A stretch of DNA of 64,000 nt from Candidatus Competibacter denitrificans Run_A_D11 (GTDB taxonomy: Bacteria; Pseudomonadota; Gammaproteobacteria; Competibacterales; Competibacteraceae), in the NCBI RefSeq assembly GCF_001051235.1, contig NZ_CBTJ020000027.1, forward strand, positions 62,001 through 126,000, in the 5' to 3' direction. The translations under genes were made by a program, and so were the position numbers. The notes beneath the pieces were generated by a model that made no database searches, was not told where the DNA came from, and was given only the letters and a program-made list of their open reading frames with translations. Each line of letters begins with the position of its first letter. The first letter of the stretch is position 1. Shown here piece by piece: positions 26,836-36,314 of this stretch.

Positions 26836-27831
26836 ATGATGGCTAAGTATGACGTGTACGGGATCGGCAATGCGTTAGTGGATATGGAATACGAGGTGAC
26901 AACTGCTGACCTCGAAGCGCTTAGTCTCACCAAGGGAGTCATGACCTTGGTGGATCAAGAGCAGCAGAGCAAAATGATGCAGCATCTGGCCGCATACCCT
27001 CACCACCGCAGTTCGGGCGGCTCAGCGGCCAATTCAATGATCGCCATTTGCCAATTCGGTGGGACCAGTTTCTATTCCTGCAAGGTGGCGAGCGACGAAC
27101 TGGGCCATTTCTATACCAGCGACCTGTGCGCGGGTGGGGTCGATACCAACCATCAGCGCACAGAGAGCGAGCCGGGGCACACCGGCCGCTGTGTGGTGCT
27201 GGTCACACCGGATAGTGACCGCACCCTCTGCACCTTTCTGGGCATCAGCAGCGAACTGTCGGCTGACGATCTGGTCGAAAACGCCCTGCTCGACTCGGAC
27301 TATTTTTACATGGAAGGGTATTTGGTGACATCGCCCGCTGCTCGTCAAGCGTGCCTGACCGGCAAACGCCTGGCCGAAACTGCCGGGGTTAAAACCGCTA
27401 TCTCACTCTCCGATCCCAATATAGTGCGGTTTTTCAAAGATGGCCTTCTGGAGATGATCGGCTCTGGCGTCGATCTGCTGTTCGCTAATGAGGATGAAGC
27501 CTGCGGTCTGGCGCAGACCACCGATCCGCAACACCCGGTCGATTATCTGAAAACCCTGAGTCGGGAGTTCGTAATCACGCGCGGGGCCAAGGGTGCGCTG
27601 GTTTGGGATGGCCACGATTTACTGACTATTGATCCGATCCCAGTCGCGGCGGTGGATACGGTCGGCGCCGGGGATCTGTTTGCGGGCGCTTTCCTCTACG
27701 GCCGGGCGCGGGGATGGGATCATCGTCAGGCCGGAGCATTGGCCTCGACTGCGGCCGCTGAGCTGGTCACCCGCCTGGGGCCGCGCTTACCGCCGGCTGA
27801 AGCCAAGGCGATCCTGCAACGCTTCCTGTAA
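26836..27831 (+). CDS. PfkB-family sugar/nucleoside kinase (adenosine-kinase-like)
   Basis: A 331-residue ribokinase-fold enzyme. It begins with YDVYGIGNALVDMEYEV, has SSGGSAANSM in the substrate region and ends with the catalytic DTVGAGDLFAGAF, where the last Asp is the base. Similarity to bacterial adenosine kinases is my reading, but other PfkB substrates are possible. Three ATGs are clustered (26821, 26836, 26839). I chose 26836 because the conserved fold begins four residues later, but the G-rich stretch before it is closer than ideal, so the exact start is uncertain. It converges on recO with an 18-base gap. Confidence 0.85.
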   Translation: MMAKYDVYGIGNALVDMEYEVTTADLEALSLTKGVMTLVDQEQQSKMMQHLAAYPHHRSSGGSAANSMIAICQFGGTSFYSCKVASDELGHFYTSDLCAGGVDTNHQRTESEPGHTGRCVVLVTPDSDRTLCTFLGISSELSADDLVENALLDSDYFYMEGYLVTSPAARQACLTGKRLAETAGVKTAISLSDPNIVRFFKDGLLEMIGSGVDLLFANEDEACGLAQTTDPQHPVDYLKTLSREFVITRGAKGALVWDGHDLLTIDPIPVAAVDTVGAGDLFAGAFLYGRARGWDHRQAGALASTAAAELVTRLGPRLPPAEAKAILQRFL

Positions 27832-27849
27832 CTGGCCAGGCCATGCTGG

Positions 27850-28575
27850 CTATGACTCTCGCTTGAGCCGATATAAATCGCGTGTTTTCAAGGCCCGCCC
27901 GCGCAAGTGTTCCGTTAAGGCTGCGCGGGTTAAACGCTTGATATCCTTGAGCACAGACGGATCGGATAAGGTCTCATCCCGCAGCGCGAGCAAGCTGCGG
28001 CCTGAAATCGATACGCCCATTTGAGTCTGGCTAACCGGCAGTGGCCCCTGATCCAGCACATAACGGTAGTGCCCCTCAGCGACAATCGGTGCCCCACTAC
28101 CCGCTTCCCGATCCAGGGTAAGACCATAGCCCAGTTCGGCCAACAGTCTTTTTTCGAAGCGCCGCAGCGCCGGTTCCGGCTCAGGCGCTGCTACAAGTTC
28201 AGCCAAGAGCGCTCCATAAGCAGCGAATAACTCCGGTAACGGATCTTGGCGTGGCAATAAGCGCACAAGCAGTTCATTAGCGTAAAGGCCAGCCAACACC
28301 CGTGCGGGAGCCAAAGCCACCGCCGGCCCGTTTTCCTCAGCAGCGGTCAGGGTAGCCAACTCGCCGGCACCCGCCCAAGACAGCAGCAGCGGTACGAACG
28401 GTTGCAAGAGTCCCTTGAGGCGGGAGCGGGAATTTAGGGCGCCTCGGGCCACCAAGCCGACCCGGCCACTCTCACGGCCGAATGCTTCCAGGAGCAAGCT
28501 GGTATTTAGATAGGGCCGGCGGTGCAGAACAAAGGCCGGCTGCAACGCAATCCGTGTACGCGCTACCGGCGTCAC
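27850..28575 (-). CDS. recO: DNA repair protein RecO
   Basis: A 241-residue RecF-pathway mediator that loads RecA together with RecR. The N-terminal OB-fold shows AFVLHRRPYLNTSLLLEAF and GRVGLVARGALN; a helical domain with LYANELLVRLLP follows. No zinc cysteines are seen, as in other gammaproteobacterial RecO. The start is GTG, nine bases after the era stop, in the common rnc-era-recO order. The frequent next gene, pdxJ, is absent; the PfkB gene converges instead. Confidence 0.93.
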   Translation of the reverse strand: MTPVARTRIALQPAFVLHRRPYLNTSLLLEAFGRESGRVGLVARGALNSRSRLKGLLQPFVPLLLSWAGAGELATLTAAEENGPAVALAPARVLAGLYANELLVRLLPRQDPLPELFAAYGALLAELVAAPEPEPALRRFEKRLLAELGYGLTLDREAGSGAPIVAEGHYRYVLDQGPLPVSQTQMGVSISGRSLLALRDETLSDPSVLKDIKRLTRAALTEHLRGRALKTRDLYRLKRES

Positions 28576-28584
28576 GAGAGCCGC

Positions 28585-29496
28585 TTAGCGGGTTCCAAAG
28601 TCGGTGTAGCCCAAACTGCGCAGGGCTTGCTCATCGTCCGACCATCCCTCTCGGACTTTGACCCAGGTCTCCAGAAAGACCTTCCGGCCAAAAGTGCGTT
28701 CCATCGACTCGCGCGCTTGGCGGCCCGCTTCTCGCAGAGTGGCGCCGCCTTCCCCGATCACAATGCCCTTTTGCGTCTCACGCTCGACCCAAATCACAGC
28801 ACCAATGCGAGTTAACCGCTCAGTTTCGACGAAATGCTCAATCTCAACCGTCAGCGCATAGGGCAATTCCTGACGCAGCAATCGGGTTAGTTTTTCGCGG
28901 AGCAATTCGGCAGCCAAAAACCGCTCGCTGACCGTGGTGAGCTGATCAGGCGGAAAGAGAAAATCCCCTATAGGCAGCAGCGTGATGATACTGCGCTCCA
29001 GCGCTGCCACGTTGTCCCCGACCAGCGCCGCCAAGGGCACGATCTCAGCGAAAGTACGCTTTTGGGCCATCTCCGCCAGAAACGGCAGCAAGCGGGATTT
29101 ATCTGCGATGCGATCAATCTTATTCACCGCCAGCACCACCGGTCCGGAAAAATCCGCCAGTCGTTTGAGAACAGCAGTATCTTCCTCGGTCCAGCGCAAA
29201 GCTTCGACTAAAAAGATAACGACATCGGTGTAGCCCAGCACACTGGTCGCCGCCCGATTCAGATAGCGGCCCATCGCTCGTCCGACCTGACGGTGCAAAC
29301 CCGGCGTGTCCACATAAACAATTTGTGCCTCCGGCAAGGTCTGAATACCGAGCAGGACATGTCGGGTTGTCTGCGGCTTTGGCGCGGTGATACTAAGTTT
29401 CTGGCCGATAAGACGGTTCAATAACGTCGATTTGCCGACATTGGGCCGGCCGAGCAGCGCCGCGTAACCGGCGTGAACCGGTATTGAACCGGTCAT
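28585..29496 (-). CDS. era: GTPase Era
   Basis: A 303-residue GTPase that binds 16S rRNA and assists 30S maturation. G1 is [12 protein letters not shown] (16-27), G3 is DTPGLH and G4 is NKID. The C-terminal KH domain carries GEGGATLREAGRQARE. Its ATG overlaps the rnc stop (ATGA), so the two are coupled. This is the standard rnc-era pairing. Confidence 0.97.
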   Translation of the reverse strand: MTGSIPVHAGYAALLGRPNVGKSTLLNRLIGQKLSITAPKPQTTRHVLLGIQTLPEAQIVYVDTPGLHRQVGRAMGRYLNRAATSVLGYTDVVIFLVEALRWTEEDTAVLKRLADFSGPVVLAVNKIDRIADKSRLLPFLAEMAQKRTFAEIVPLAALVGDNVAALERSIITLLPIGDFLFPPDQLTTVSERFLAAELLREKLTRLLRQELPYALTVEIEHFVETERLTRIGAVIWVERETQKGIVIGEGGATLREAGRQARESMERTFGRKVFLETWVKVREGWSDDEQALRSLGYTDFGTR

Positions 29497-30158
29497 TGGA
29501 TTTGCCCTAGCATTTGGCGGGCAGCCTCTTGTTCCGCCTTGCGGCGGCTGCTACCCGCTGCGACAGCCCGCGTATCAGCCACTGCGCATTCCACCGTGAA
29601 ATATTGTTCGTGCGGCTCGCCACGCACTTCCAGCACAGTGTAGACCGGCAACGCCTGCTGCCGAGCTTGCAAATACTCTTGCAGGCGAGTTTTGGGATCT
29701 TTCAATTCACTGGCGCTAGCCAGCCGTTCCAGCCAATCCCGATAAAGCCGCACGATTAAGTCGCGGCAGGCCGCCAAGCCACCATCTAGATAGACAGCGC
29801 CGAAAATCGCTTCCATGGTATCCGACAAAATCGATTCGCGCCGGAAGCCGCCACTCTTCAATTCACCAGGCCCCAGGTTTAGCCAATCTCCCAGCTTCAG
29901 GCTACGGGCCAGTTCGGCTAAGGTTTCCCCTTTCACCAAGCTGGCCCGCAAGCGGCTTAGCTCACCTTCGCTGGCTTTCGGGTAGTGCTCGAACAGGTAT
30001 TCGGCAATCACCAGGCTCAGCAAGGCATCGCCCAAAAATTCGAGCCGTTCATTATTGCGCACTGAGGCACTGCGATGTGTCAGCGCCTCATCCAGCAAGT
30101 CGGGTTGCTGGAACGTGTAACCGAGGCTGCCGCACAACTGGGAAATAGGAGGAATCAC
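29493..30158 (-). CDS. rnc: Ribonuclease III
   Basis: A 221-residue double-strand-specific RNase. The signature RLEFLGDALLSLVI (38-51) carries the catalytic acidic residues, with DTMEAIFGAVYLDGG as the second metal site. A double-stranded-RNA-binding domain ends the protein (DPKTRLQEYLQ through SSRRKAEQEAA). The GTG start overlaps the stop of the DUF4845 gene (GTGA). Confidence 0.96.
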   Translation of the reverse strand: MIPPISQLCGSLGYTFQQPDLLDEALTHRSASVRNNERLEFLGDALLSLVIAEYLFEHYPKASEGELSRLRASLVKGETLAELARSLKLGDWLNLGPGELKSGGFRRESILSDTMEAIFGAVYLDGGLAACRDLIVRLYRDWLERLASASELKDPKTRLQEYLQARQQALPVYTVLEVRGEPHEQYFTVECAVADTRAVAAGSSRRKAEQEAARQMLGQIQ

Positions 30159-30556
30159 GGACTCAGCGGAATCGATTCGTTGACTTTAAGGACCACGAAT
30201 AATTTGTAAAACAATTCTCGCTCATCCTGATAAACCAGGTCGATTACGCGGCCGCTGCGGTCATTCCTGACTTTGAGATCGCTCGCTTTTATATTTTCGA
30301 CATAGCCGATATCAAATCGCTTTTGAATTCCGTTATGGATGTCCTGTGCGCTCATCTGCGCAAGCTGAGGCTCCTTACGGATACTCTCGACTGTTGATTT
30401 AATTGAGTAATACTGGATATACATCGGCACTACCTTCATCCCGATCAGCGCAATAAACGCGATGACGATGATCAGCAACAGCATACCGATCACGGTCATG
30501 CCCCGCTGCCTATTAGCGCCCGCTTGTCCGTTGCACTGTTGGCTTATTTTCATCAT
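30155..30556 (-). CDS. DUF4845 membrane protein
   Basis: A 133-residue protein. A single N-terminal membrane helix (about 20-40) is preceded by RQRGMTVIGML, which resembles a prepilin N-terminus, followed by VVPMYIQYYSIKSTVESI and a periplasmic domain. DUF4845 proteins regularly lie between lepB and rnc in gammaproteobacteria; their function is unknown. I start at the ATG at 30556 because GAGGGGAG lies six bases upstream; a longer frame would overlap lepB. Confidence 0.8.
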   Translation of the reverse strand: MMKISQQCNGQAGANRQRGMTVIGMLLLIIVIAFIALIGMKVVPMYIQYYSIKSTVESIRKEPQLAQMSAQDIHNGIQKRFDIGYVENIKASDLKVRNDRSGRVIDLVYQDERELFYKLFVVLKVNESIPLSP

Positions 30557-30572
30557 GACACGCTCCCCTCGT

Positions 30573-31427
30573 TTATCTGATACCGTTACCGATTCGGCCG
30601 CAGTGGCCATTAAACGTGATGCAATCCAAATTCATCCAAATAAAAAACGCCTTGCCGATCAGATTTTCTTCCGGCACCAGGCCCCAATAGCGGCTGTCGG
30701 CGCTGTTATCGCGATTGTCACCCATGACAAAAAAATGCCCGGCTGGCACCTGATAAGACCAAGCCATTGAGCCATCTGGTTCCCGCTGGAGTTGTAGCCC
30801 GGACCACAGTCCCGCCACCCCCCAACGGCCATTAGCCAACATTTGGATCTGATGGGTCACCTCACCCAATTGCTCGGTGAACTGCCGATAGCCGGTTTCG
30901 GCTGTACCCCCGTTGACCAGCGGTGTTAAGGATACCGCCTGACCGTTGATAACTAGCTGACCCTGGCGATACGCCAGGCGGTCACCGGGTAAGCCGACCA
31001 CGCGCTTGATATACGCTACCGCCGGTTCAAGCGGGTAGCGAAATACCACCACATCTCCCCGCTTCGGTTGACCATTCTCAATAAGTTTCGCATTAAGCAC
31101 CGGCAAGCGTAGCCCATAAGCGAACTTGTTCACCAAGATAAAATCGCCCTTGAGCAAGGTCGGCACCATCGATTCGGAAGGAATCCGAAAAGGCTCCACG
31201 ACAAACGAGCGCAAGATTAGCACCGCCAGAATAACCGGGAAAAACGATTTTGATAAATCGACATACCACGGCAATTTTAGAGCGGTCGCCGGTACTTGCG
31301 GGGCGCTTTCAGAATCGCCGACATTGACACGGGTGCGACGTGGGGCCAGCACCAACGCATCCAACAACCAGATACCACCGGTCAAAATCGTTAATGCGAC
31401 CAAAACCGCTGCAAAATCAATATTCAT
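30573..31427 (-). CDS. lepB: Signal peptidase I
   Basis: A 284-residue inner-membrane protease that removes Sec signal peptides. Two membrane helices lie near the N-terminus (about 5-25 and 62-80). The catalytic serine is in RIPSESMVPTLL and the general-base lysine in YIKRVVGLPGD. The conserved boxes GHFFVMGDNRDNSADSR and GKAFFIW are present. It follows lepA in the same operon, the usual arrangement. Confidence 0.96.
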   Translation of the reverse strand: MNIDFAAVLVALTILTGGIWLLDALVLAPRRTRVNVGDSESAPQVPATALKLPWYVDLSKSFFPVILAVLILRSFVVEPFRIPSESMVPTLLKGDFILVNKFAYGLRLPVLNAKLIENGQPKRGDVVVFRYPLEPAVAYIKRVVGLPGDRLAYRQGQLVINGQAVSLTPLVNGGTAETGYRQFTEQLGEVTHQIQMLANGRWGVAGLWSGLQLQREPDGSMAWSYQVPAGHFFVMGDNRDNSADSRYWGLVPEENLIGKAFFIWMNLDCITFNGHCGRIGNGIR

Positions 31428-31460
31428 CGCTAAGATATTCCACGGACGAGATCCAAAAGG

Positions 31461-33257
31461 TCATGAATTTTTCTCCATTTGCAGCACAGCCAGGAAGGCT
31501 TCCTGCGGAATTTCCACTTTGCCGACCTGCTTCATACGTTTCTTACCCGCCTTCTGCTTTTCCAACAGCTTGCGCTTGCGGCTTACATCACCGCCGTAGC
31601 ATTTAGCCAACACATTTTTACGCAGCGCCTTGACCGTGGTGCGAGCGATGATCTGGCTGCCGATGGCGGCTTGGATCGCCACTTCGAACATTTGCTGAGG
31701 GATCAGTTCCTTGAGCTTGACCGCAAGATCGCGCCCTCGGTATTGAGCTTGCTCGCGATGGACGATGACCGACAGAGAATCGACACGCTCGCCGTTGATG
31801 AGTACATCCAGCTTGACCAAGGGGGCCGCCTGAAACCGCTCAAAACTGTATTCGAACGAGGCAAAACCCCGGCTGATCGACTTTAGGCGGTCAAAGAAAT
31901 CCAACACCACTTCGCTCATCGGCAACTCGAAACTCAGTTGCACCTGACCACCGGCGTAATGGAGGTTACGCTGCACACCGCGCTTTTCGATACACAAGGT
32001 GATGATCGCGCCCAGATAATCCTGTGGAGTCAGAATATGCGCTACGATGATCGGTTCACGAATTTCGGAAACTTCATTCGTTGGCGGTAATTTAGCGGGA
32101 TTATCAATCGTGAAAATTTCGCCGCCGACCGTCATCACTTCGTAAACGACCGTCGGCGCGGTCGTTACCAAATCGAGGTTGTATTCCCGCTCCAACCGCT
32201 CCTGGACGATCTCCATGTGCAACAGTCCCAAAAAGCCGCAGCGGAAACCGAAGCCCATCGCCTGCGAAGTTTCCGGCTCGAAGTAGAGCGAGGAATCGTT
32301 CAGGCGCAGCTTTTGCAAAGCCTCGCGCAAGTTACCGAAATCGTCTGACTCGACTGGGAACAAGCCAGCGAACACACGCGGTTGCACTTTCTGAAAACCA
32401 GGCAACGGTTCGGCGGCCGGCCGATCAACGCTAGTGAAGGTATCGCCGACCGGCGCACCATCAATGTCTTTAATCCCCGCGATGACATAGCCGACCTCTC
32501 CAGCACCGAGGCGGGGCCGTTCACCACGCTTGGGGGTAAAAATGCCAACTGATTCCACTTGAAACGCCCGGCCGGTAGACATCACCTGAATTTTCTGTTT
32601 GGGGACGATCCAGCCGTCTACCACCCGGACCAACGAAATCACCCCAACGAAATTATCAAACCAGGAATCGACGATCAGGGCCTTGAGCGGCCCATCGGGA
32701 TGACCTTGCGGCGCTGGGATACGTTGGACGATTTCCTCCATCAGTTCCACGACGCCCAAACCGCTTTTGGCGCTAACCCGTAAGGCGTGATCGGCATCCA
32801 GGCCAATAATGTCACCGATCTCGTGGGCCACCCGCTCCGGGTCAGCCGCCGGCAGATCGATCTTGTTAAGAACGGGGAGCACCTCTAATCCCTGTTCGAT
32901 GGCGGTGTAGCAGTTGGCCACACTCTGCGCCTCAACACCCTGCGCCGCATCCACCACCAGCAAGGCCCCTTCGCAAGCAGCCAGCGAACGGGACACCTCG
33001 TAGGAGAAATCCACATGGCCAGGTGTATCAATGAGGTTGAACAGATAAGCACGACCATCGCGGGCCGCGTAATGCAGCGACACGCTCTGCGCCTTGATGG
33101 TAATGCCCCGCTCTCGTTCCAAATCCATCGAATCGAGCACTTGGGCTGCCATCTCCCGCTCGCTCAACCCGCCACACATCTGGATGAAACGGTCGGCCAG
33201 CGTGGATTTACCATGATCGATGTGCGCGATGATCGAAAAATTGCGAATGTGATCCAT
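31461..33257 (-). CDS. lepA: Translation factor LepA (EF4)
   Basis: A 598-residue ribosome-dependent GTPase. G1 is [13 protein letters not shown] (11-23), G3 is DTPGHVDF and G4 is NKIDLP. The LepA-specific C-terminal domain ends with [20 protein letters not shown], with RMKQVG just after it. It probably heads the lepA-lepB-DUF4845-rnc-era-recO operon; a hairpin separates it from rseC upstream. Confidence 0.97.
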   Translation of the reverse strand: MDHIRNFSIIAHIDHGKSTLADRFIQMCGGLSEREMAAQVLDSMDLERERGITIKAQSVSLHYAARDGRAYLFNLIDTPGHVDFSYEVSRSLAACEGALLVVDAAQGVEAQSVANCYTAIEQGLEVLPVLNKIDLPAADPERVAHEIGDIIGLDADHALRVSAKSGLGVVELMEEIVQRIPAPQGHPDGPLKALIVDSWFDNFVGVISLVRVVDGWIVPKQKIQVMSTGRAFQVESVGIFTPKRGERPRLGAGEVGYVIAGIKDIDGAPVGDTFTSVDRPAAEPLPGFQKVQPRVFAGLFPVESDDFGNLREALQKLRLNDSSLYFEPETSQAMGFGFRCGFLGLLHMEIVQERLEREYNLDLVTTAPTVVYEVMTVGGEIFTIDNPAKLPPTNEVSEIREPIIVAHILTPQDYLGAIITLCIEKRGVQRNLHYAGGQVQLSFELPMSEVVLDFFDRLKSISRGFASFEYSFERFQAAPLVKLDVLINGERVDSLSVIVHREQAQYRGRDLAVKLKELIPQQMFEVAIQAAIGSQIIARTTVKALRKNVLAKCYGGDVSRKRKLLEKQKAGKKRMKQVGKVEIPQEAFLAVLQMEKNS

Positions 33258-33328
33258 GAATTTACAGCGACTCCGACCCGCCCGGTGGGCCTTTTACGTC
33301 AGCGCCAAACCGGTTGGCCCAATAAGCG

Positions 33329-33359
33329 AAGCCCCCGCCGCCGTCGGGCGCGGAGGCTT
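33329..33359 (-). terminator. Hairpin at the end of the rse operon
   Basis: On the leftward strand AAGCCTCCGC pairs with GCGGGGGCTT (one U-G wobble) around an 11-base loop. It follows the rseC stop by about 33 bases and precedes lepA by 72. The tail is only moderately T-rich (CGCTTATT), so termination may be partial, allowing some read-through into lepA. Confidence 0.5.
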
Positions 33360-33391
33360 AATGCTAAGCTTGTAACCGTGGGATTATAACG

Positions 33392-33856
33392 TTACTGCGG
33401 CAAAGATAATACGCGATTGGTTGCTAACGGGCGTAAGACCACAGGCTGATAGCGAACATCGTTCTGCCAACGCTGTGACAGAATACGAACCGCCAGCAAT
33501 CCAAGGACAAGACCCAGCACGCCGCAGACCACGACTAATTCCTCACCTGCGGACGCGAAGGCCGCCTGACCGAGCAGCGCTCCGGCAAACAGCAACACCA
33601 AGGGCAGGAGATAAACGAGCAACGCCCCGCGCACCAGAGCACCCTCGGCCATGCCAACCCAGACCTCATCTCCAGGTCGGAGTGATGCATCCGTCACCAC
33701 CCGCACTCGCATCGGCTTGCTACCCCACAGTTTTGTCAGAGCCGCTGTGCCGCAGCCATCGCTCGTGTGGCATCCGCTACAGGCCGACTGCCGGCGAATC
33801 TCCAGCCACGCATACCGTTCGCCGGTTTCCGTCACGACTGCGCGCTGTTCGATCAC
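33392..33856 (-). CDS. rseC: Sigma-E factor regulator RseC
   Basis: A 154-residue membrane protein. Four cysteines in SACSGCHTSDGCG (24-36) sit in a cytoplasmic N-terminal domain and two membrane helices follow (about 75-120). The family acts in the sigma-E and SoxR-reducing pathways. The GTG start overlaps the rseB stop (GTGA). The order rpoE-rseA-rseB-rseC matches other gammaproteobacteria. Confidence 0.92.
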   Translation of the reverse strand: MIEQRAVVTETGERYAWLEIRRQSACSGCHTSDGCGTAALTKLWGSKPMRVRVVTDASLRPGDEVWVGMAEGALVRGALLVYLLPLVLLFAGALLGQAAFASAGEELVVVCGVLGLVLGLLAVRILSQRWQNDVRYQPVVLRPLATNRVLSLPQ

Positions 33857-34899
33857 TTTTTGGCTTCCCCTGTGGGATTGGGGAGGCTTTGGGGATTTTC
33901 GGGAGCATACGAAATCGCGCTAGCGATAATTTGTACGGTGGCAGCCGGCACTTCCCCTACCACCAGGATCTGAAAATTGTCCAGTCGGGTTCCGAATGCG
34001 TTCATGGAGCCTAGCCGCGATTCTCCTTGCAGTAAGGGTGATGCTCCATCCAAGCGCTCAATGAACACCGAAACCGTCGCCAAGCCATCGGCGAAAACCA
34101 TATGCTCGGTTGGATGTTGACCAGCAGCATCAGCAACCCGATTGTGCAAGATTTTGACGAAGCCTTCCGGTAAGTGCGTCACACTCCAGGCGGAATGCAT
34201 GACCGGTTGGCCTACGGCCGCTTCGCCGGTACCGACAATGGTTTGGGGCGCTGGCCGCGATCCAGGATCTTCCGCAGCCGATGGGGGCCGCAAAAGAGCT
34301 TCGTCGATTTGTGGCTTGGTGTGCAGATCGGTGAACATCAACTGTTCAATCGGATAGCCCTTCTCATCCAGCAAAGCGGAACGCAGCAACATCCCGTCAC
34401 GCCGATCCAGCCATAAACGATAACCGTAGCGCAAGGCGTCGCGCGGCTTGATGGCCACTACTCGCGCCTCAAGGCCAGCCACCCGACTCTCACCCTCCAT
34501 CTGAAAATCATAGCGATTTTCCAGCCGACCCAAATCACCGGCGACCGAGACCGGAAGACGTGAATGCCGATAGGTACTGTCGAGCAACGTGGCTTTTGGG
34601 GCAGGCAACAACGAAATGAGCGCGTTGCTGGTTACTAAGATATCGCGGGGAGGGCCGGTCAGTGAAGTCAGCCGCTGCCGCTCACCCTTTGAAGTGCGGC
34701 CGTGCACGATCCGCATTGCCTCGACATGGGGTCCCTGAACGTAGATGAAGGTTCCTTCATAATTGAGGTTTTGCGACGCATGAATCATCCGCTCCAGCCA
34801 CTGCTTGGCATCCTCTGCAACGGGTTGGGCGCAAACGGTGGACAATGCAGAACCGGCGGCCAAAACCACGATGGCCCAGGGCAATAAAGGCCGCTTCAT
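33853..34899 (-). CDS. rseB: Periplasmic sigma-E regulator RseB/MucB
   Basis: A 348-residue periplasmic protein that binds RseA and shields it from DegS. The signal peptide is about 1-25 (MKRPLLPWAIVVLAAGS through VCA). The MucB/RseB lipid-binding fold shows SQNLNYEGTFIYVQG and MRIVHGRTSKGERQRL. I start at the ATG at 34899, where the signal peptide begins, eight bases after the rseA stop; the upstream frame would overlap rseA. Confidence 0.92.
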   Translation of the reverse strand: MKRPLLPWAIVVLAAGSALSTVCAQPVAEDAKQWLERMIHASQNLNYEGTFIYVQGPHVEAMRIVHGRTSKGERQRLTSLTGPPRDILVTSNALISLLPAPKATLLDSTYRHSRLPVSVAGDLGRLENRYDFQMEGESRVAGLEARVVAIKPRDALRYGYRLWLDRRDGMLLRSALLDEKGYPIEQLMFTDLHTKPQIDEALLRPPSAAEDPGSRPAPQTIVGTGEAAVGQPVMHSAWSVTHLPEGFVKILHNRVADAAGQHPTEHMVFADGLATVSVFIERLDGASPLLQGESRLGSMNAFGTRLDNFQILVVGEVPAATVQIIASAISYAPENPQSLPNPTGEAKK

Positions 34900-34906
34900 T
34901 GGAAGC

Positions 34907-35521
34907 TTAGCGCTCAGTTTGATACCCGACCATGCGCACGTAGGGCAACACACCCTTCATTCCATTCAATGACGCATAGCTATTATGGCTGACCAAGTAG
35001 TTATTCAACCGGACCTGCGCCGGATCACCCGGCCGGGTCGCCTCTTGGTCGGTAGCCGCCACGAGAGTTGCGGTCGGGGCAGGAATGACGCTGGACATCG
35101 GTGCAACGGCAAATTGCGGGGCCGCTGAGACGGACAGCGGTTTATCGGTTTGCGCCAGCCTGAAGCCAAACAGCGCCACCGCCATCACCGAAGCCGCCAG
35201 CCCAAATCGAGCGGCGGGCTTATACCAAAGCGGTGGCGGCTTGACGGCGGACGCCGGCGGTTCTACATCGATCATCTGGCGGATATGTGCGGCAAAACGA
35301 GCGTCGAACGCATCCGGCAAATGACCTTGTAGTGCGTCGCTGATCAGATGATAGCGTTCCCATCGCGCCCGGGCTTCATCATCCCGGATCAAGCGGCGCA
35401 CTACCAAATCGACCTCTCTGCCGGCCAGTTCGCCATCAATGATGGCCGAAATTTGACTGGCGGCAACGGGGAGTTCGTTTGGGTCGGACGTTAATGGGCG
35501 TATAGCCGTTCTTTCAGCCAT
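34907..35521 (-). CDS. rseA: Anti-sigma-E factor RseA/MucA
   Basis: A 204-residue single-pass inner-membrane protein. The N-terminal part (ISAIIDGELAGREVDLVVRR) is the sigma-binding domain; one membrane helix lies at about 105-122 (FGLAASVMAVALFGF). A periplasmic tail is rich in Ala, Pro and Thr. It holds RpoE inactive until DegS and RseP cut it. Two in-frame ATGs exist (35530, 35521); the second has better spacing to a GAG-rich ribosome site. Confidence 0.9.
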   Translation of the reverse strand: MAERTAIRPLTSDPNELPVAASQISAIIDGELAGREVDLVVRRLIRDDEARARWERYHLISDALQGHLPDAFDARFAAHIRQMIDVEPPASAVKPPPLWYKPAARFGLAASVMAVALFGFRLAQTDKPLSVSAAPQFAVAPMSSVIPAPTATLVAATDQEATRPGDPAQVRLNNYLVSHNSYASLNGMKGVLPYVRMVGYQTER

Positions 35522-35537
35522 GGCTCTCATCTCGAAA

Positions 35538-36113
35538 CTAGTTTAACAGTGGGTGCAATTTGGCGTCGATTGATTCGCGGGCCCGGAAAATCCGCGAGCG
35601 CACCGTACCAATCGGACAACCCATGGTTTGGGCGATTTCTTCATAGCTCATTCCCTCAAGCTCGCGCAGGGTGATCGCCGTGCGCAAATCTTCCGGCAAT
35701 TCTTCAATGACCTTAAAAACCGTCGCCGCGATCTCATCTTTCAGCAATAACCGTTCGGGGGTTTCATACTCTTTTAACTGAGATTCACCCTCGTACTGTT
35801 CGGCCTCTTGCGCGTCGATATCGGACCCCGGCGGGCGCCGGCCCTGAGCAACCAAATAGTTCTTGGCCGTATTGATGGCGATGCGATAAAGCCAGGTATA
35901 AAACGCGCTATCCCCACGAAAACCTGGCAAAGCCCGATAAGCCTTGAGAAAAGCCTCCTGAGAAACATCAAGGGCTTCGCTAGGATCGTTCACATAGCGA
36001 GAAATCAGCTTGATGATCTTGTACTGATACTTGCGCACCAGCAGATCAAACGCGCTTTTATCGCCCTTTTGCACTCTTTGGACCAGATCGCGATCCAAAT
36101 GAACTTCGCCCAT
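35538..36113 (-). CDS. rpoE: RNA polymerase sigma factor RpoE/AlgU
   Basis: A 191-residue ECF sigma factor for envelope stress. Region 2 includes GDKSAFDLLVRKYQ and YTWLYRIAINTAKN; region 4 has LRTAITLRELEGMSYEEIA and IGTVRSRIFRARE. I start at the ATG at 36113, giving the standard length and N-terminus. The upstream ATG at 36158 lies directly after a sigma-E-like -10 and would have no leader. Confidence 0.96.
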   Translation of the reverse strand: MGEVHLDRDLVQRVQKGDKSAFDLLVRKYQYKIIKLISRYVNDPSEALDVSQEAFLKAYRALPGFRGDSAFYTWLYRIAINTAKNYLVAQGRRPPGSDIDAQEAEQYEGESQLKEYETPERLLLKDEIAATVFKVIEELPEDLRTAITLRELEGMSYEEIAQTMGCPIGTVRSRIFRARESIDAKLHPLLN

Positions 36114-36162
36114 TCGGGCTGGCCCCTTTCGGCTCAATGGCAATCTCCGTGCGCTCATGACG

Positions 36163-36189
36163 GTAGACAGGTGCTGTTACCGTTAGTTC
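36163..36189 (-). promoter_or_regulatory. Sigma-E-type autoregulatory promoter of rpoE
   Basis: On the leftward strand GAACTA (36184-36189) and TCTAC (36163-36167) are separated by 16 bases. The known sigma-E pattern is GAACTT, 16-17 bases, TCTGA. The match supports autoregulation and places the transcript start just upstream of 36158, which argues for translation from 36113. Confidence 0.5.
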
Positions 36190-36216
36190 GCAGTCATGCC
36201 GAGATATGGTTATAGT
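36187..36216 (+). promoter_or_regulatory. Possible sigma-70 promoter of nadB
   Basis: TTCGCA (36187-36192) and TATAGT (36211-36216) are 18 bases apart, in the rightward direction. The -35 overlaps the sigma-E -35 of rpoE on the other strand, so the two promoters would be back to back and may interfere. Confidence 0.35.
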
Positions 36217-36314
36217 GTGACAATCGAGTGGCGGAACGAACCCAAGACCCGGAACGAATCTCCGGAGTCAGCCTATCTACAACGATACCCGATTCAAGGA
36301 GTCACCCACAAGCC

